Part shown: positions 52,840 to 61,672 of the stretch, one piece after another
Position numbering within the stretch: the stretch's first letter is position 1
How the letters are laid out: the number at the start of each line of letters is the position of its first letter
From: Kistimonas sp964291505
GTDB taxonomy: Bacteria > Pseudomonadota > Gammaproteobacteria > Pseudomonadales > Endozoicomonadaceae
Reading direction: 5' to 3'
DNA: 64,000 nucleotides
Assembly: GCA_964291505.2 (NCBI GenBank)
Contig: OZ220216.1
Span: forward strand, 1,612,001 to 1,676,000
The notes under the pieces: model-generated
Database searches by the model: none
The model's input: only the letters and a program-made list of their open reading frames with translations
What the model was told of the DNA's origin: nothing
Position numbers and translations under genes: made by a program

Positions 52840-54054
52840 TCAGGCCTGGACAGTGGGCTGATGTGGGGTGGCAAATAGCTTGAAAGCGATGGTCAGGATG
52901 ACGGCGACACCCAGTGTTGTCGCGGTCAGCATCGCCAGCGGCAGGGTGCTGCTGTGATCAATCTTGCCGGCCAGGGTGCTGACCAGGCTGGCGACCAGCA
53001 TTTCCAGGAAGAAGATCAGGCCGGAAGCGGTGCCCACATGTTTTTTCAGATGGCTGAGGGCATTGGCCTGGCAGGCCGGCATGAACAGACCCAGGCCTGC
53101 TTCATAAATCGCGATACCGGCGACATAACCGATAATGGATTGTCCATCGGTGACCAGGGCGCTGACAACGGCGACCAGGGTGCCGGTGATCAGGATACAC
53201 CAGGCTAGGCGTTGGCTTTTCGCTTTACCCAGCCAATCCGTAATGCGGCCTGCCAGCAGGCTGCTACCGATATAAGCGCCCATGATGATCGCGAACAGCA
53301 TGCCATAGGTTTTAGGTGCCAGTTCAAAGTGACCAATCAGCACGAAAGGTGCGCTGGCGACAAACACAAAGGCGCCGGAGAAGGCGAGGGCTGCGGTCAG
53401 CGTCAGTGTCATGAAACGACGGTCGCTGAACAGATCGCGGTAACCGGCCAGCATACCGGCCAGGGAAGTCTCGGTGTCCGGTGTATTGCTTTCTGGTAAC
53501 AGGCTGACAGCGCCGGCGACAAATGCGCCGAATACAATCATGGCCACGAAGCTGGAATGCCAGCCGAACAGCTCCTGCAACACGCCACCAATAATGGGTG
53601 CCACCATGGGAGCGATACAAAGCGTGGCGCTGATCATGCCAAGGATTTTGACATCATTTTTGTCTTTATAGAGATCCCGGGCAATGGCGCGTGAAAGCGC
53701 GGTACCGAAACAGCCTGCTACAGCCTGCAGGAAACGGGCAGCAATAAATACCTCAATGCTGCTGGTCCAGAGAATAACGCCGGTTGCAATCAAGTAGACT
53801 AGGTAGCCAACCAGCAGGGTTTTACGACGGCCAAACCGGTCAGAAAGCGGGCCACAGATCAGCATGGATACCGAAAAACCGATCATGAAAATGCTGACGG
53901 TCCACTGGGTGACGGCGGCGGAGCTGCCAAAGGCTTCAGTAATGGCCGGCAGGGAAGGGGTAAACAGGTCTATGGAAAGCGGTCCGACCATGGCGCTCAG
54001 CACGAGGATGAGCATGACCAGGCCTGAATGTCGATTGTGATCGATTTTCAGCAC
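52840..54054 (-). CDS. MFS multidrug transporter, Bcr/CflA family
   Basis: About 404 aa, 12 helices. The first helix and loop SAMVGPLSIDLFTPSLPAI and GPLSDRFGRRKTLLVGY are typical of Bcr/CflA drug exporters. Start is uncertain: GTG at 54054 gives the family length with weak GGTGG upstream; the frame opens to a TTG at 54117. Substrate is not predictable; bicyclomycin, sulfonamide and chloramphenicol exporters share the family. Confidence 0.88.
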   Translation of the reverse strand: MLKIDHNRHSGLVMLILVLSAMVGPLSIDLFTPSLPAITEAFGSSAAVTQWTVSIFMIGFSVSMLICGPLSDRFGRRKTLLVGYLVYLIATGVILWTSSIEVFIAARFLQAVAGCFGTALSRAIARDLYKDKNDVKILGMISATLCIAPMVAPIIGGVLQELFGWHSSFVAMIVFGAFVAGAVSLLPESNTPDTETSLAGMLAGYRDLFSDRRFMTLTLTAALAFSGAFVFVASAPFVLIGHFELAPKTYGMLFAIIMGAYIGSSLLAGRITDWLGKAKSQRLAWCILITGTLVAVVSALVTDGQSIIGYVAGIAIYEAGLGLFMPACQANALSHLKKHVGTASGLIFFLEMLVASLVSTLAGKIDHSSTLPLAMLTATTLGVAVILTIAFKLFATPHQPTVQA

Positions 54055-54250
54055 GTTGCCACCGAGGGGGATTGAGGAAAAAGGCGGCAAAATAGCGATG
54101 TAAGGTCTAACGGGCAATCCGTGAAATTACTTCTTGTTCTATAGAATACGAATAATCGGGGTTTAACTGAGTGGTTTGGTCGGCTTTTCAGCGGGTGAGG
54201 ACAGGAGTAGAATTCAGGCAACAGCGATCAAACTACAGGCAGTAATAACG

Positions 54251-54847
54251 TTGACTACCACGGATCTCAAAATAGATATTACCGAATCGGCACAGGACTA
54301 CCTGCGTGAGCTGCTGGACAAGCAGTCGGTCGAAGGCATTGGTGTACGCCTCTTTGTGACCCAGCCGGGCACGCCGCATGCAGAAACCTGCCTGGCGTAC
54401 TGCAAACCGGGTGAGCACAAGGAAACCGACCTGAAAATTGAACTGGAAAAGTTCGATGTCTGGATTGAGGCGGAAAGCGAAGAATACCTGGAAGAAGCAA
54501 TCGTTGATTATGCGACCGATCGGATGGGCGGCCAGCTGACCATCAAGGCGCCGAATGCCAAGACGCCGAAGATCGGAGAAGACAGCTCGCTGGATGCCAA
54601 GATCAATTATTACCTGACCACCGAGATCAATCCCGGTCTGGCCTCCCACGGCGGTATGGTGCAGCTGGTCGAGATCGATGAAGGCGTTGCGATTCTTCAG
54701 TTTGGCGGTGGTTGTCAGGGTTGCGGTATGGTCGATGTGACACTGAAAAATGGTGTCGAGAAAACACTGAAAGAACGTATTCCTGAGCTGGTTGGCGTGC
54801 GTGATGTCACTGACCACTCAAATCGGGACAATGCTTTTTATAAGTAA
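54251..54847 (+). CDS. nfuA: Fe-S cluster carrier NfuA
   Basis: 198-aa iron-sulfur biogenesis protein: a degenerate A-type domain (VTQPGTPHAETCLAYCKPGE) then a Nfu domain with the cluster-binding CQGCGMVDVTLK. Highly like Pseudomonas NfuA (194 aa). No in-frame ATG or GTG exists near the start; TTG at 54251 gives the right length. An alternative TTG at 54176 would add 25 residues; an ATT at 54212 lies 4 nt after AGGAG. A strong terminator follows. Confidence 0.9.
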   Translation: MTTTDLKIDITESAQDYLRELLDKQSVEGIGVRLFVTQPGTPHAETCLAYCKPGEHKETDLKIELEKFDVWIEAESEEYLEEAIVDYATDRMGGQLTIKAPNAKTPKIGEDSSLDAKINYYLTTEINPGLASHGGMVQLVEIDEGVAILQFGGGCQGCGMVDVTLKNGVEKTLKERIPELVGVRDVTDHSNRDNAFYK

Positions 54848-54865
54848 GCCCGTTACTGATATCAG

Positions 54866-54892
54866 AAAGGCCTGATCACTCAGGCCTTTTTT
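54866..54892 (+). terminator. Rho-independent terminator after nfuA
   Basis: Stem AAAGGCCTGA / TCAGGCCTTT, loop TCAC, followed by more Ts to 54892. Confidence 0.93.
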
Positions 54893-54983
54893 ATTTTGGA
54901 TGATTACTGCATCCAATCTGATTGCGTCTGCGTACTCTCTGGGACTAAATCAAAACAGGATCGAAGGAGAGAGACGTATCTCA

Positions 54984-55823
54984 ATGAAAAATAAACTGAA
55001 ATCAATTTTTATCAGTACCTATATTACCGGATTGGCGATAGGTGTTGGTTTTGCGTTGTGGCACCTGTTTGTATCGCGCTCTCTGCCTTGGTTGGGTGTA
55101 GTTATTGCTTTGCTGCCCGCACTGTTGTTCTTTGTTCGTCTGTTTGTGCATCCTGTTGCTCGTACCAGCCACAATCTTTATGGGCTATTAGTCGCTGCCG
55201 CTATTGGCACCTCTTTCTCTCTGATTGTCCCATCATCCAGTTCGGTGCCTTTTGTTCTGAGCCTTTTGGTTGGAGTAGGCGGCGGGTCTCTTTATATATT
55301 CTGGTATTCACGGTTGGGTCGGCCAGAGAATGATCAATTGGTTGTGGGGCAGTCGTTACCACGGTTTACGGTGATGGATGCTGATGGTAAGGCTATTGCA
55401 TCAGACACATTTAAAGGTCGGCCGCTACTACTGCTTTTCTTTCGGGGTAACTGGTGTCCGTTGTGTATGGCCCAGATTCGGGAAGTCTCTGCACAATATA
55501 GAGAATTAGATGCACGGGGCGTGAGAGTTGCACTGGTCAGCCCACAGTCTCACGAGAATACCCGTACGCTTGCGCAACGTTTTGATGTGCCTATGGAATT
55601 TTATACTGACTCCAGCAATAGCGCTGCCCGAGCCTTAAAAATCAATCATGATGACGGGCTGCCTGAAGGGTTGCAGGTGCTGGGTTACGACTCTGATACC
55701 GTTTTTCCTACGGTGATCATGGCAGATGCTGGTGGCCGTATAGTTTTTGCTGATTTGACAGACAATTACCGTGTCCGGCCGGAGCCTGATGTTTTTCTAA
55801 AAATTCTCGATGGGGCAGTTTAA
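54984..55823 (+). CDS. Membrane-anchored redoxin (AhpC/TSA-like domain)
   Basis: 279 aa. Four hydrophobic helices lie in about residues 8-107. A thioredoxin-fold redoxin domain (about 118-279) has the active site GNWCPLCMAQ (CxxC) inside LLLFFRGNWCPLC, as in peroxiredoxin-like AhpC/TSA domains. ATG at 54984 follows GGAGAGAGA; a longer frame reaches 54900. Fusion of a multi-helix module with a peroxiredoxin-like domain is less common. It may reduce peroxides or disulfides at the inner membrane; which face the domain occupies is unclear. Confidence 0.75.
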   Translation: MKNKLKSIFISTYITGLAIGVGFALWHLFVSRSLPWLGVVIALLPALLFFVRLFVHPVARTSHNLYGLLVAAAIGTSFSLIVPSSSSVPFVLSLLVGVGGGSLYIFWYSRLGRPENDQLVVGQSLPRFTVMDADGKAIASDTFKGRPLLLLFFRGNWCPLCMAQIREVSAQYRELDARGVRVALVSPQSHENTRTLAQRFDVPMEFYTDSSNSAARALKINHDDGLPEGLQVLGYDSDTVFPTVIMADAGGRIVFADLTDNYRVRPEPDVFLKILDGAV

Positions 55824-55898
55824 ATAGCAATATTATACAATCATATAACTTACCTTAAATTAGAAAATAACCTGAAAAACTCTCTAATACCTCAGGAG

Positions 55899-55927
55899 TG
55901 AAGGTACATACCAGCAATGTACCTTCA
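55899..55927. terminator. Hairpin between convergent redoxin and greB genes
   Basis: Perfect 11-bp stem TGAAGGTACAT / ATGTACCTTCA, loop of 7. It lacks a T-run on either strand, so terminator activity is uncertain, though it lies between two convergent stops. Confidence 0.5.
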
Positions 55928-55934
55928 TTAAATA

Positions 55935-56438
55935 TCAAGATTCCTGGTAGGAAATCTGTGTTACACAGTAATAGGTTTCCTTGTCATCTACTCGAATGAC
56001 GATCTCATCATCAATGGTTTTACCCATCAAAGCGCGGGCCAGAGGGGAATCCATACTGAGCAGGCCGTTTTTCAGGTCAAACTCGTCTGGGCCTACGATA
56101 CGCCAGGTGGTTTCTACACCGTCCTCATCTTCAACCGTTACCCGGGCGCCAAAGTAGACACGGCTGGTATCCTCGGGCAAAGTAGTAACAACTGTTAGCT
56201 GATCCAGGCGTTTCCGCAGGAAGCGGACGCGACTGTCAATCTGGCGAAGCAGTTTCTTGCCGTAGATGTACTCGGCATTTTCCGACCGATCACCCAGGGC
56301 CGCGGCTTCCGACACGGCCTGGGTGACTTGCGGTCGCTGGGTTCGCCAGAGGTAATCAAGTTCGTCCTTGAGCTTGGCATACCCTTCAGGCGTAATGTAA
56401 AAGGAACCGGGCTTGCGTGGTGGTCGGTATCGGGACAT
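55935..56438 (-). CDS. greB: Transcription elongation factor GreB
   Basis: 167-aa factor that stimulates transcript cleavage in backtracked RNA polymerase. A coiled-coil N-terminal domain carries tip acids Asp50 and Glu53 in LGDRSENAEY. The C-terminal domain has GARVTVEDEDG and DSPLARALMGK. The opening MSRYRPPRKPGSFYIT and length point to GreB and not GreA. Single gene facing the redoxin gene. Confidence 0.92.
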   Translation of the reverse strand: MSRYRPPRKPGSFYITPEGYAKLKDELDYLWRTQRPQVTQAVSEAAALGDRSENAEYIYGKKLLRQIDSRVRFLRKRLDQLTVVTTLPEDTSRVYFGARVTVEDEDGVETTWRIVGPDEFDLKNGLLSMDSPLARALMGKTIDDEIVIRVDDKETYYCVTQISYQES

Positions 56439-56534
56439 GGGACTTTTACGTATCCTTGTCAGTTACTGATAGGAAGCATGAAAAAAATGCGATATCTTAC
56501 GCGGCTTTTTTAAACCCTGTTGGCACTGAGACCT

Positions 56535-56849
56535 GTGAAGCGTTACAAACAGAGCATACTGTCAGACTACTTTGTTACGATAGGACACTCTGGCCCTGCG
56601 CATGTTGTCGAGGCCAATTTTGATATAGAGTCCAGTCAGGATCGTACACTCTGCACGGAAGTCATCCGGGCCAGCTGGGGCTTTGAGGTGCTTACAAACA
56701 AGCATCTGCCGACCATTTGTCCCATCTGTAATGCCATCCTTGATCGTCGTATCAGCAATATGCCGCGGCTCAAGCGTCATGTACTGGTAGAAACCGTGAA
56801 ACCGGTGCAATTGCAACTGCCTGTCTGCCAGTTGGGCCTCGATTTTTAA
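56535..56849 (+). CDS. Uncharacterised small protein
   Basis: 104 aa from GTG at 56535 (a TTG at 56520 would add 5). The region around residue 68 holds a CPIC pair and the protein has a further Cys near each end, but I do not see a complete zinc-binding set. No signal or membrane helix. It lies between divergent greB and convergent aroG, with a terminator 13 bp past its stop, which supports it as a real transcript end. Function unknown. Confidence 0.55.
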   Translation: MKRYKQSILSDYFVTIGHSGPAHVVEANFDIESSQDRTLCTEVIRASWGFEVLTNKHLPTICPICNAILDRRISNMPRLKRHVLVETVKPVQLQLPVCQLGLDF

Positions 56850-56861
56850 CTGAGCCATAAA

Positions 56862-56886
56862 AAAGGGCAAGTCAGACTTGCCCTTT
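56862..56886. terminator. Bidirectional terminator between small protein gene and DAHP synthase gene
   Basis: Stem AAAGGGCAAG / CTTGCCCTTT with loop TCAGA, A-run before and T-run after, so it can end both convergent transcripts. Confidence 0.9.
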
Positions 56887-56905
56887 TTAACGATAACCTT
56901 CGAAA

Positions 56906-57991
56906 TTACAGTAATTCTGAGCGATCACGTCCAGGCAGAACAACTCTCAGTTTGTCTGCCATCTTCTTGATGGTTTCTTCCGTAGTATGCCAGTCAATAC
57001 AGGCATCCGTGACCGATACGCCGTATTTCAGTTCACTGAGATCGTCCGGGATAGACTGGTTACCCCAGCCCAGGTTGCTTTCAATCATGAGTGAAGTGAT
57101 GGAATTGTTGCCTTCCAGAATCTGGTTGGTGACATTGTCCATCACGAGAGGCTGCAGGTTTGGATCCTTATCAGAATTTGCATGGCTGCAGTCGATCATG
57201 ATGTTGGGGACAATACCTGCCTTTCTCAGTGCCTGCTCGCACAGGGCAACACTGACAGAATCATAATTGGGCTTACCGTTACCGCCGCGCAGTACGACAT
57301 GGCCATATTGATTTCCCTTGGTGTGGGTGATCGCGACCTGTCCTTTTTTGTCGATACCGAGAAATCTGTGCGGGCTAGATACAGACTGCAGGGCATTAAT
57401 CGCGACAGTGAGACCGCCATCGGTACCATTCTTGAATCCGACCGCTGAGGAAAGACCACTCGCCATTTCACGGTGAGTTTGTGATTCCGTGGTACGTGCG
57501 CCAATGGCGGACCAAGAAATCAGATCCTGCATATATTGAGGTGTAATAGGATCCAGTGCTTCAGTGGCGGTAGGCAGTCCCATCTCGGCAACATCCATCA
57601 ATAACCGGCGCGCAATATGGAGGCCTTCTTCAATCTTGAAGGAGTCATTCAGGTAAGGGTCGTTAATAAGGCCTTTCCACCCGGTGGTGGTGCGAGGCTT
57701 TTCAAAATAGACACGCATGACCAGATACAGCGTGTCAGACACTTCTTCTGCCAGTTTTTTCAGTTTCTCTGCATACTCGCGGGCGGCATCGACATCATGG
57801 ATAGAGCAGGGGCCTACCACAAGAAACAGGCGCTTGTCGGTTCCACTCAAAATATTGCGAACAGTCTGACGTCCCAGGGTCACGGTTTCACGGGCCGCAT
57901 CACTCAACTGGATTTCAGACTTAATCTGCTCCGGGGTGACAAGGATTTCCTGGGATTCAATATTCAGATCATCGATCGGTAACTGTGCCAT
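56906..57991 (-). CDS. 3-deoxy-7-phosphoheptulonate synthase, class I (AroF/G/H type)
   Basis: 361-aa enzyme condensing phosphoenolpyruvate and erythrose 4-phosphate, first step of aromatic amino acid synthesis. Family blocks: VVGPCSIHD, RVYFEKPRTTTGWKGLINDP, ARTTESQTHREMASGLS, GFKNGTDG, RGGNGKPNY and DCSHANS. ATG at 57991 gives the standard MAQLPIDDLN start; the GTG at 58003 would add four residues. Which amino acid inhibits it cannot be told from reading. Confidence 0.93.
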   Translation of the reverse strand: MAQLPIDDLNIESQEILVTPEQIKSEIQLSDAARETVTLGRQTVRNILSGTDKRLFLVVGPCSIHDVDAAREYAEKLKKLAEEVSDTLYLVMRVYFEKPRTTTGWKGLINDPYLNDSFKIEEGLHIARRLLMDVAEMGLPTATEALDPITPQYMQDLISWSAIGARTTESQTHREMASGLSSAVGFKNGTDGGLTVAINALQSVSSPHRFLGIDKKGQVAITHTKGNQYGHVVLRGGNGKPNYDSVSVALCEQALRKAGIVPNIMIDCSHANSDKDPNLQPLVMDNVTNQILEGNNSITSLMIESNLGWGNQSIPDDLSELKYGVSVTDACIDWHTTEETIKKMADKLRVVLPGRDRSELL

Positions 57992-58497
57992 AGCGTCTTT
58001 CACTTCCGGTCATGCGTAGTGGAATAGTTATAATCCGGATTCCCTTTGCGCAGAATCACGCGTCAAGAGTAATGTATTGGCTATGTTTCGACAATCTATG
58101 TGTTTGATAAACAATTACTATTCTGGTGCGACGATGTTTTTCGATGGAGGTATGAGTGATGCAGAACTGCTACTTAGGTGAATGAAAGACAAGTCGTAAC
58201 ACAAGGAAAAACAAGACAAATCAATCTTGCTTTGGGCTTTCTCAACTATTTACATGATACTGACGCAATTAGGTGTCAGTCGCAGTAGACACTGTAACTA
58301 CTCCCAATATAATCCGCCGGAAATATTAACGGGTTCACCAGAAACCCGGTTGCCTTTATTACATCTTTTAACTGTCTTCTAGCTGCTGAGTGAATCCTGT
58401 TGGTTTCAACAGACCATTACGCATTTAGTAAGTCGTATCTTTTACCTATTAGTGCTCCTTTTCCTCCGGGGAGGAAGGGCTCTGCTGTTATTAGAGC
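57992..58497. promoter_or_regulatory. 506-bp divergent region between DAHP synthase and OFA transporter genes
   Basis: Must hold both promoters; a TATAAT lies near 58307. Visible structure: a hairpin CGGGTT / AACCCG (58330-58348), and two adjacent hairpins at 58457-58497 just before the OFA start. A tiny ORF of 8 codons (58159-58185) has GGAGG 8 nt upstream. No full gene is seen. Confidence 0.45.
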
Positions 58498-59733
58498 ATG
58501 TCAATGAATCGAGCGGTTAAAATCCTGCTGGCAGGTGTCTGTATTAACCTCTGTATGGGCGTTCTCTACGCCTGGAGTGTATTAAGCAAGGCCCTGGTCA
58601 GCGAATGGGGTTGGTCTAACGCCAGTGCCTCCATGCCGTATACCGTGGGCATCGTAACGTTTGCAGCCGCCGTTCTGTGTTCCGGCGTTCTACAGGACCG
58701 TATGGGTCCCCGCAAAATGGTTATCCTGGGCACCTCTCTGGTGGGTCTGGGTATGATCGCTTCCAGCTTTGTCTCTAACCCGGTTGGTCTGGTGATGACC
58801 TTCGGTGTACTGGTTGGTACCGGTATTGGCTTTGCCTATGCCTGTCTGAGCCCTTCAGCGATGAAGTGGTTCCATCCTTCCAAGAAAGGTATGGTGAATG
58901 GCTTGATTGCCGGTGGTTTTGGTATGGCGCCGCTCTACCTGGCACCAACCACGTCTGCTCTGATCGCTTCTGTCGGTATCAGCAGCGCATTCCTGTATTT
59001 GGGTATTGCTGTGCTGCTGGTTGCGGTTCCGCTGTCTTTCACCATCGTCAACCCACCGGCTGGTTATACACCGGCTCAGCCACGTGGTCTTAAGGAATCC
59101 GGCAAAACGGCCTCTGCGGTTGCTGATTTCAACTGGCGCCAGATGCTGAAGACTCGTCAGTTCTACTACCTGTGGATCATGTTTGCATTTGCCTCTTCCG
59201 CAGGTCTGATGCTGATCGGTAACATTACGACTATCGCCAGTGTTCAAGGTGGCATTGCCAATGCCGCGTACCTGGTGTCTATCCTGGCGCTGTTCAATAC
59301 CTGTGGACGTGTTTTGATGGGTATGTTGTCTGACAAAATCGGTCGTATCCAAACCCTGCTGCTGGTCTTTGTTCTGCAGGGCGTTAACATGATGATCTTC
59401 CCGATGCTTTCTACCGACATGGGCTTCATCTTCGGCGCTATGCTGGCGGGTATCGGTTACGGTGCACTGCTGAGCGTATTCCCGTCCATCACTGCAGATT
59501 ACTATGGTCTGAAGAACTACGGCAGCAACTTCGGTGTACTTTACTCCGCCTGGGGTGTGAGTGGCTTCATTGGTCCTGTGGTCGCTGCCGTGGTTGTCGA
59601 TGCTACCGGTTCTTTTGCGATTGCCTATACCGTTTCTGCCGTCATGCTGGGTATTGCAGGCATTCTGGCACTCTTCACTAAGCCCGTTACTGAGCTTCCT
59701 GAAGAGCAGCAAGCGCCTCTCGTGGCTGCTTAA
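58498..59733 (+). CDS. MFS transporter, OFA (oxalate/formate antiporter) family
   Basis: 411-aa transporter with 12 helices. It opens NRAVKILLAGVCINLCMGVLYAWSV-like, typical of the OFA branch, with GVLQDRMGPRK as the loop 2-3 MFS motif and GMLSDKIGRIQ as its copy in the second half. OFA proteins carry oxalate, formate, lactate or related carboxylates; substrate here is unknown. The ATG at 58498 has its purine-rich ribosome site GAGGAAGG 19 nt upstream, separated by a short hairpin (see findings). A second in-frame ATG is at 58504. Confidence 0.9.
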   Translation: MSMNRAVKILLAGVCINLCMGVLYAWSVLSKALVSEWGWSNASASMPYTVGIVTFAAAVLCSGVLQDRMGPRKMVILGTSLVGLGMIASSFVSNPVGLVMTFGVLVGTGIGFAYACLSPSAMKWFHPSKKGMVNGLIAGGFGMAPLYLAPTTSALIASVGISSAFLYLGIAVLLVAVPLSFTIVNPPAGYTPAQPRGLKESGKTASAVADFNWRQMLKTRQFYYLWIMFAFASSAGLMLIGNITTIASVQGGIANAAYLVSILALFNTCGRVLMGMLSDKIGRIQTLLLVFVLQGVNMMIFPMLSTDMGFIFGAMLAGIGYGALLSVFPSITADYYGLKNYGSNFGVLYSAWGVSGFIGPVVAAVVVDATGSFAIAYTVSAVMLGIAGILALFTKPVTELPEEQQAPLVAA

Positions 59734-59750
59734 TCCCTGCGACTATTTTC

Positions 59751-59777
59751 AAGCCCGCTTTCTTGCGGGCTTTTTTT
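59751..59777 (+). terminator. Rho-independent terminator after OFA transporter gene
   Basis: Stem AAGCCCGC / GCGGGCTT with loop TTTCTT, followed by TTTTTTT. Confidence 0.93.
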
Positions 59778-59868
59778 GCGTTCTTTTGACATCGTACAAA
59801 TCCTGTCTTTTTATCCTGTACGCCAGTAGTACACTGGTAATCCCTGTTTCATACCAAGAACACTATCA

Positions 59869-60813
59869 ATGCCGGATACCCTGAACGACAAACTGGTTGT
59901 CGCTATCTCGTCACGTGCTCTGTTCAATCTTGAAGCTGGTCACAAAGTCTTTGAGGAAGAGGGGCTGGAAGCCTATCGCCATTATCAGGTTGAACACGAA
60001 GATTGTGTGCTTGAACCTGGTGAAGCTTTCCCGCTTGTCAGGAAATTACTCAATATTAATCATCTGCTTGGTGATGTTCCGCGGGTTGAGGTGATCCTCC
60101 TGTCTCGAAACAGTGCAGACACCGGGCTTCGTGTCTTCAATTCCATTGAAGAGTACGGGCTGGATATCCGGCGGGCTGCGTTTTGTGGCGGAGAAAGTCC
60201 GTACCGTTATGTACCGGCATTTAATTCCCATCTGTTTCTCTCGACAGATGTCGATGATGTGCGCAGTGCGCTGAAGGATGGCTTTGCCGCTGCGACGGTT
60301 TTGTCATCAATTTCCAAAGAGCGACAGGAAACGGATGAGTTGCGGATCGCCTTTGATGGCGATGCGGTCATATTTTCTGATGAAGCAGAGCGGCTGTATC
60401 AGCAGTCTGGCTTGCAGGCGTTTACCGAGGCTGAACGCTCATCGGCGCATCAGCCATTACCGGGCGGTCCGTTCAAACCGTTTCTGGCCATGCTTCAGGA
60501 TATCCAGCTGGAATTCGGGGAACGTCATTGCCCGATTCGAACGGCACTGGTGACAGCACGGAGTACCACCGCCCACGAGCGAGTGATCCGCACGCTGCGT
60601 TCATGGAATATCCGCCTTGATGAAGCCATATTTCTCGGTGGGCTGGATAAGGGCGCGTTTCTTAAAGCGTTTCAGGCAGATATGTTCTTTGATGACCAGG
60701 TGCGTCATTGCGATTCGGCACGTGCACATGTCACCACCGGACACGTTCCCCATGGGGTGACCAATGAGTTAAAAGAGCGTGTACTTGATACCGAGTCCGA
60801 GCAGGAGGATTGA
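59869..60813 (+). CDS. 5'-nucleotidase (cytosolic NT5C1-like family)
   Basis: 314-aa protein of the 5'-nucleotidase family related to cytosolic 5'-nucleotidase I, which dephosphorylates nucleoside monophosphates. The blocks VAISSRALFNLE, LLSRNSADTGLRVFNSIE, FCGGESPYRY, AFDGDAVIFSDEAE (HAD-like acidic motif), ALVTARS and FFDDQ are as expected. ATG at 59869. Its last 45 bp overlap the convergent TSUP gene. Confidence 0.88.
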   Translation: MPDTLNDKLVVAISSRALFNLEAGHKVFEEEGLEAYRHYQVEHEDCVLEPGEAFPLVRKLLNINHLLGDVPRVEVILLSRNSADTGLRVFNSIEEYGLDIRRAAFCGGESPYRYVPAFNSHLFLSTDVDDVRSALKDGFAAATVLSSISKERQETDELRIAFDGDAVIFSDEAERLYQQSGLQAFTEAERSSAHQPLPGGPFKPFLAMLQDIQLEFGERHCPIRTALVTARSTTAHERVIRTLRSWNIRLDEAIFLGGLDKGAFLKAFQADMFFDDQVRHCDSARAHVTTGHVPHGVTNELKERVLDTESEQED

Positions 60814-61530
60814 CAGTACGCGCTGGAGGAACACATCCGGCAGTTTGTGTCCCACGCGTGTGCCAAGGTAAATGGCTGGCAGGGAACCAACCAGCAAAGC
60901 GCCCAGGAGCTGGAAGTCGACATTGCCCAGGTAGAGGTGCCCCAAACCGCCAACGAGTGTCAAAGGAACTGCATGGGCCAGATCCGTCCCGACAATCCGG
61001 GTGGCGGACATCACCGGGTAAAGAAGAATAAGGATCGCTGTGCCCAGCGCACCTGCGCCAACGGATGACAGTGTCACGAAGACACCCAGCAAAATGCCCA
61101 TTATGGTAGTGAAGAATGCCGCACTTCGATCACTTAAGACTGGCGCATGCCGTAATAATTGCTTTCTAAACAGCAAAACGATCGACGACAAAATCAACAT
61201 AAAGCCCAGCGACACCGTGAGCACGTGTGTATAGCTGTCGCTGTCGGTAAAAAACTGGTCGAGTACTACAATGGTGAGGCCTGCTGCTGGCAGACTGCCC
61301 GCGGCCATGCGCTTGACCACTGTCCAGTTGATGCTTTTCTTACGGTGATGGGCGAGCACTCCACCCGCCTTGGTGATGGATGCGTACATCAGGTCGGTAC
61401 CGATAGCGACAGGGGCGGGGAAGCCAAACAGCAACAGCAGGGGGGTCATAAGCGATCCTCCCCCAATGCCTGTCAATCCTACGGCGAATCCGACACCCGC
61501 GCCCGCCACGATATAAAGCAGTGCATCCAT
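60769..61530 (-). CDS. TSUP family anion exporter (TauE/SafE)
   Basis: 253-aa inner-membrane protein with about eight helices. The duplicated family motif appears as GVGFAVGLTGIGGGSLMTPLL near the start and GVFVTLSSVGAGALGTAILILLYP in the middle. TSUP proteins move sulfite, sulfoacetate, thiosulfate or other sulfur/organic anions. The divergent neighbour cysB supports a sulfur link, but this is inference. ATG at 61530. Confidence 0.9.
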   Translation of the reverse strand: MDALLYIVAGAGVGFAVGLTGIGGGSLMTPLLLLFGFPAPVAIGTDLMYASITKAGGVLAHHRKKSINWTVVKRMAAGSLPAAGLTIVVLDQFFTDSDSYTHVLTVSLGFMLILSSIVLLFRKQLLRHAPVLSDRSAAFFTTIMGILLGVFVTLSSVGAGALGTAILILLYPVMSATRIVGTDLAHAVPLTLVGGLGHLYLGNVDFQLLGALLVGSLPAIYLGTRVGHKLPDVFLQRVLSILLLGLGIKYTLF

Positions 61531-61672
61531 GAATAAATTATGGTCTAAAGTTATAAGTATTCTTCGTAATCATAGTATTCGCACTTAACACACCATCGAA
61601 AGATTGATGTGTATCAATGAAGCGAGTGCGGTGGTAAATGTAGCGATAAGCTACTATTCTATAAAAGAATAT

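Noticed and set aside
52721..52840. Possible SAH or cobalamin riboswitch before metH
   Set aside because: The only strong structure is the terminator hairpin of the upstream transporter gene; no riboswitch core blocks are seen.
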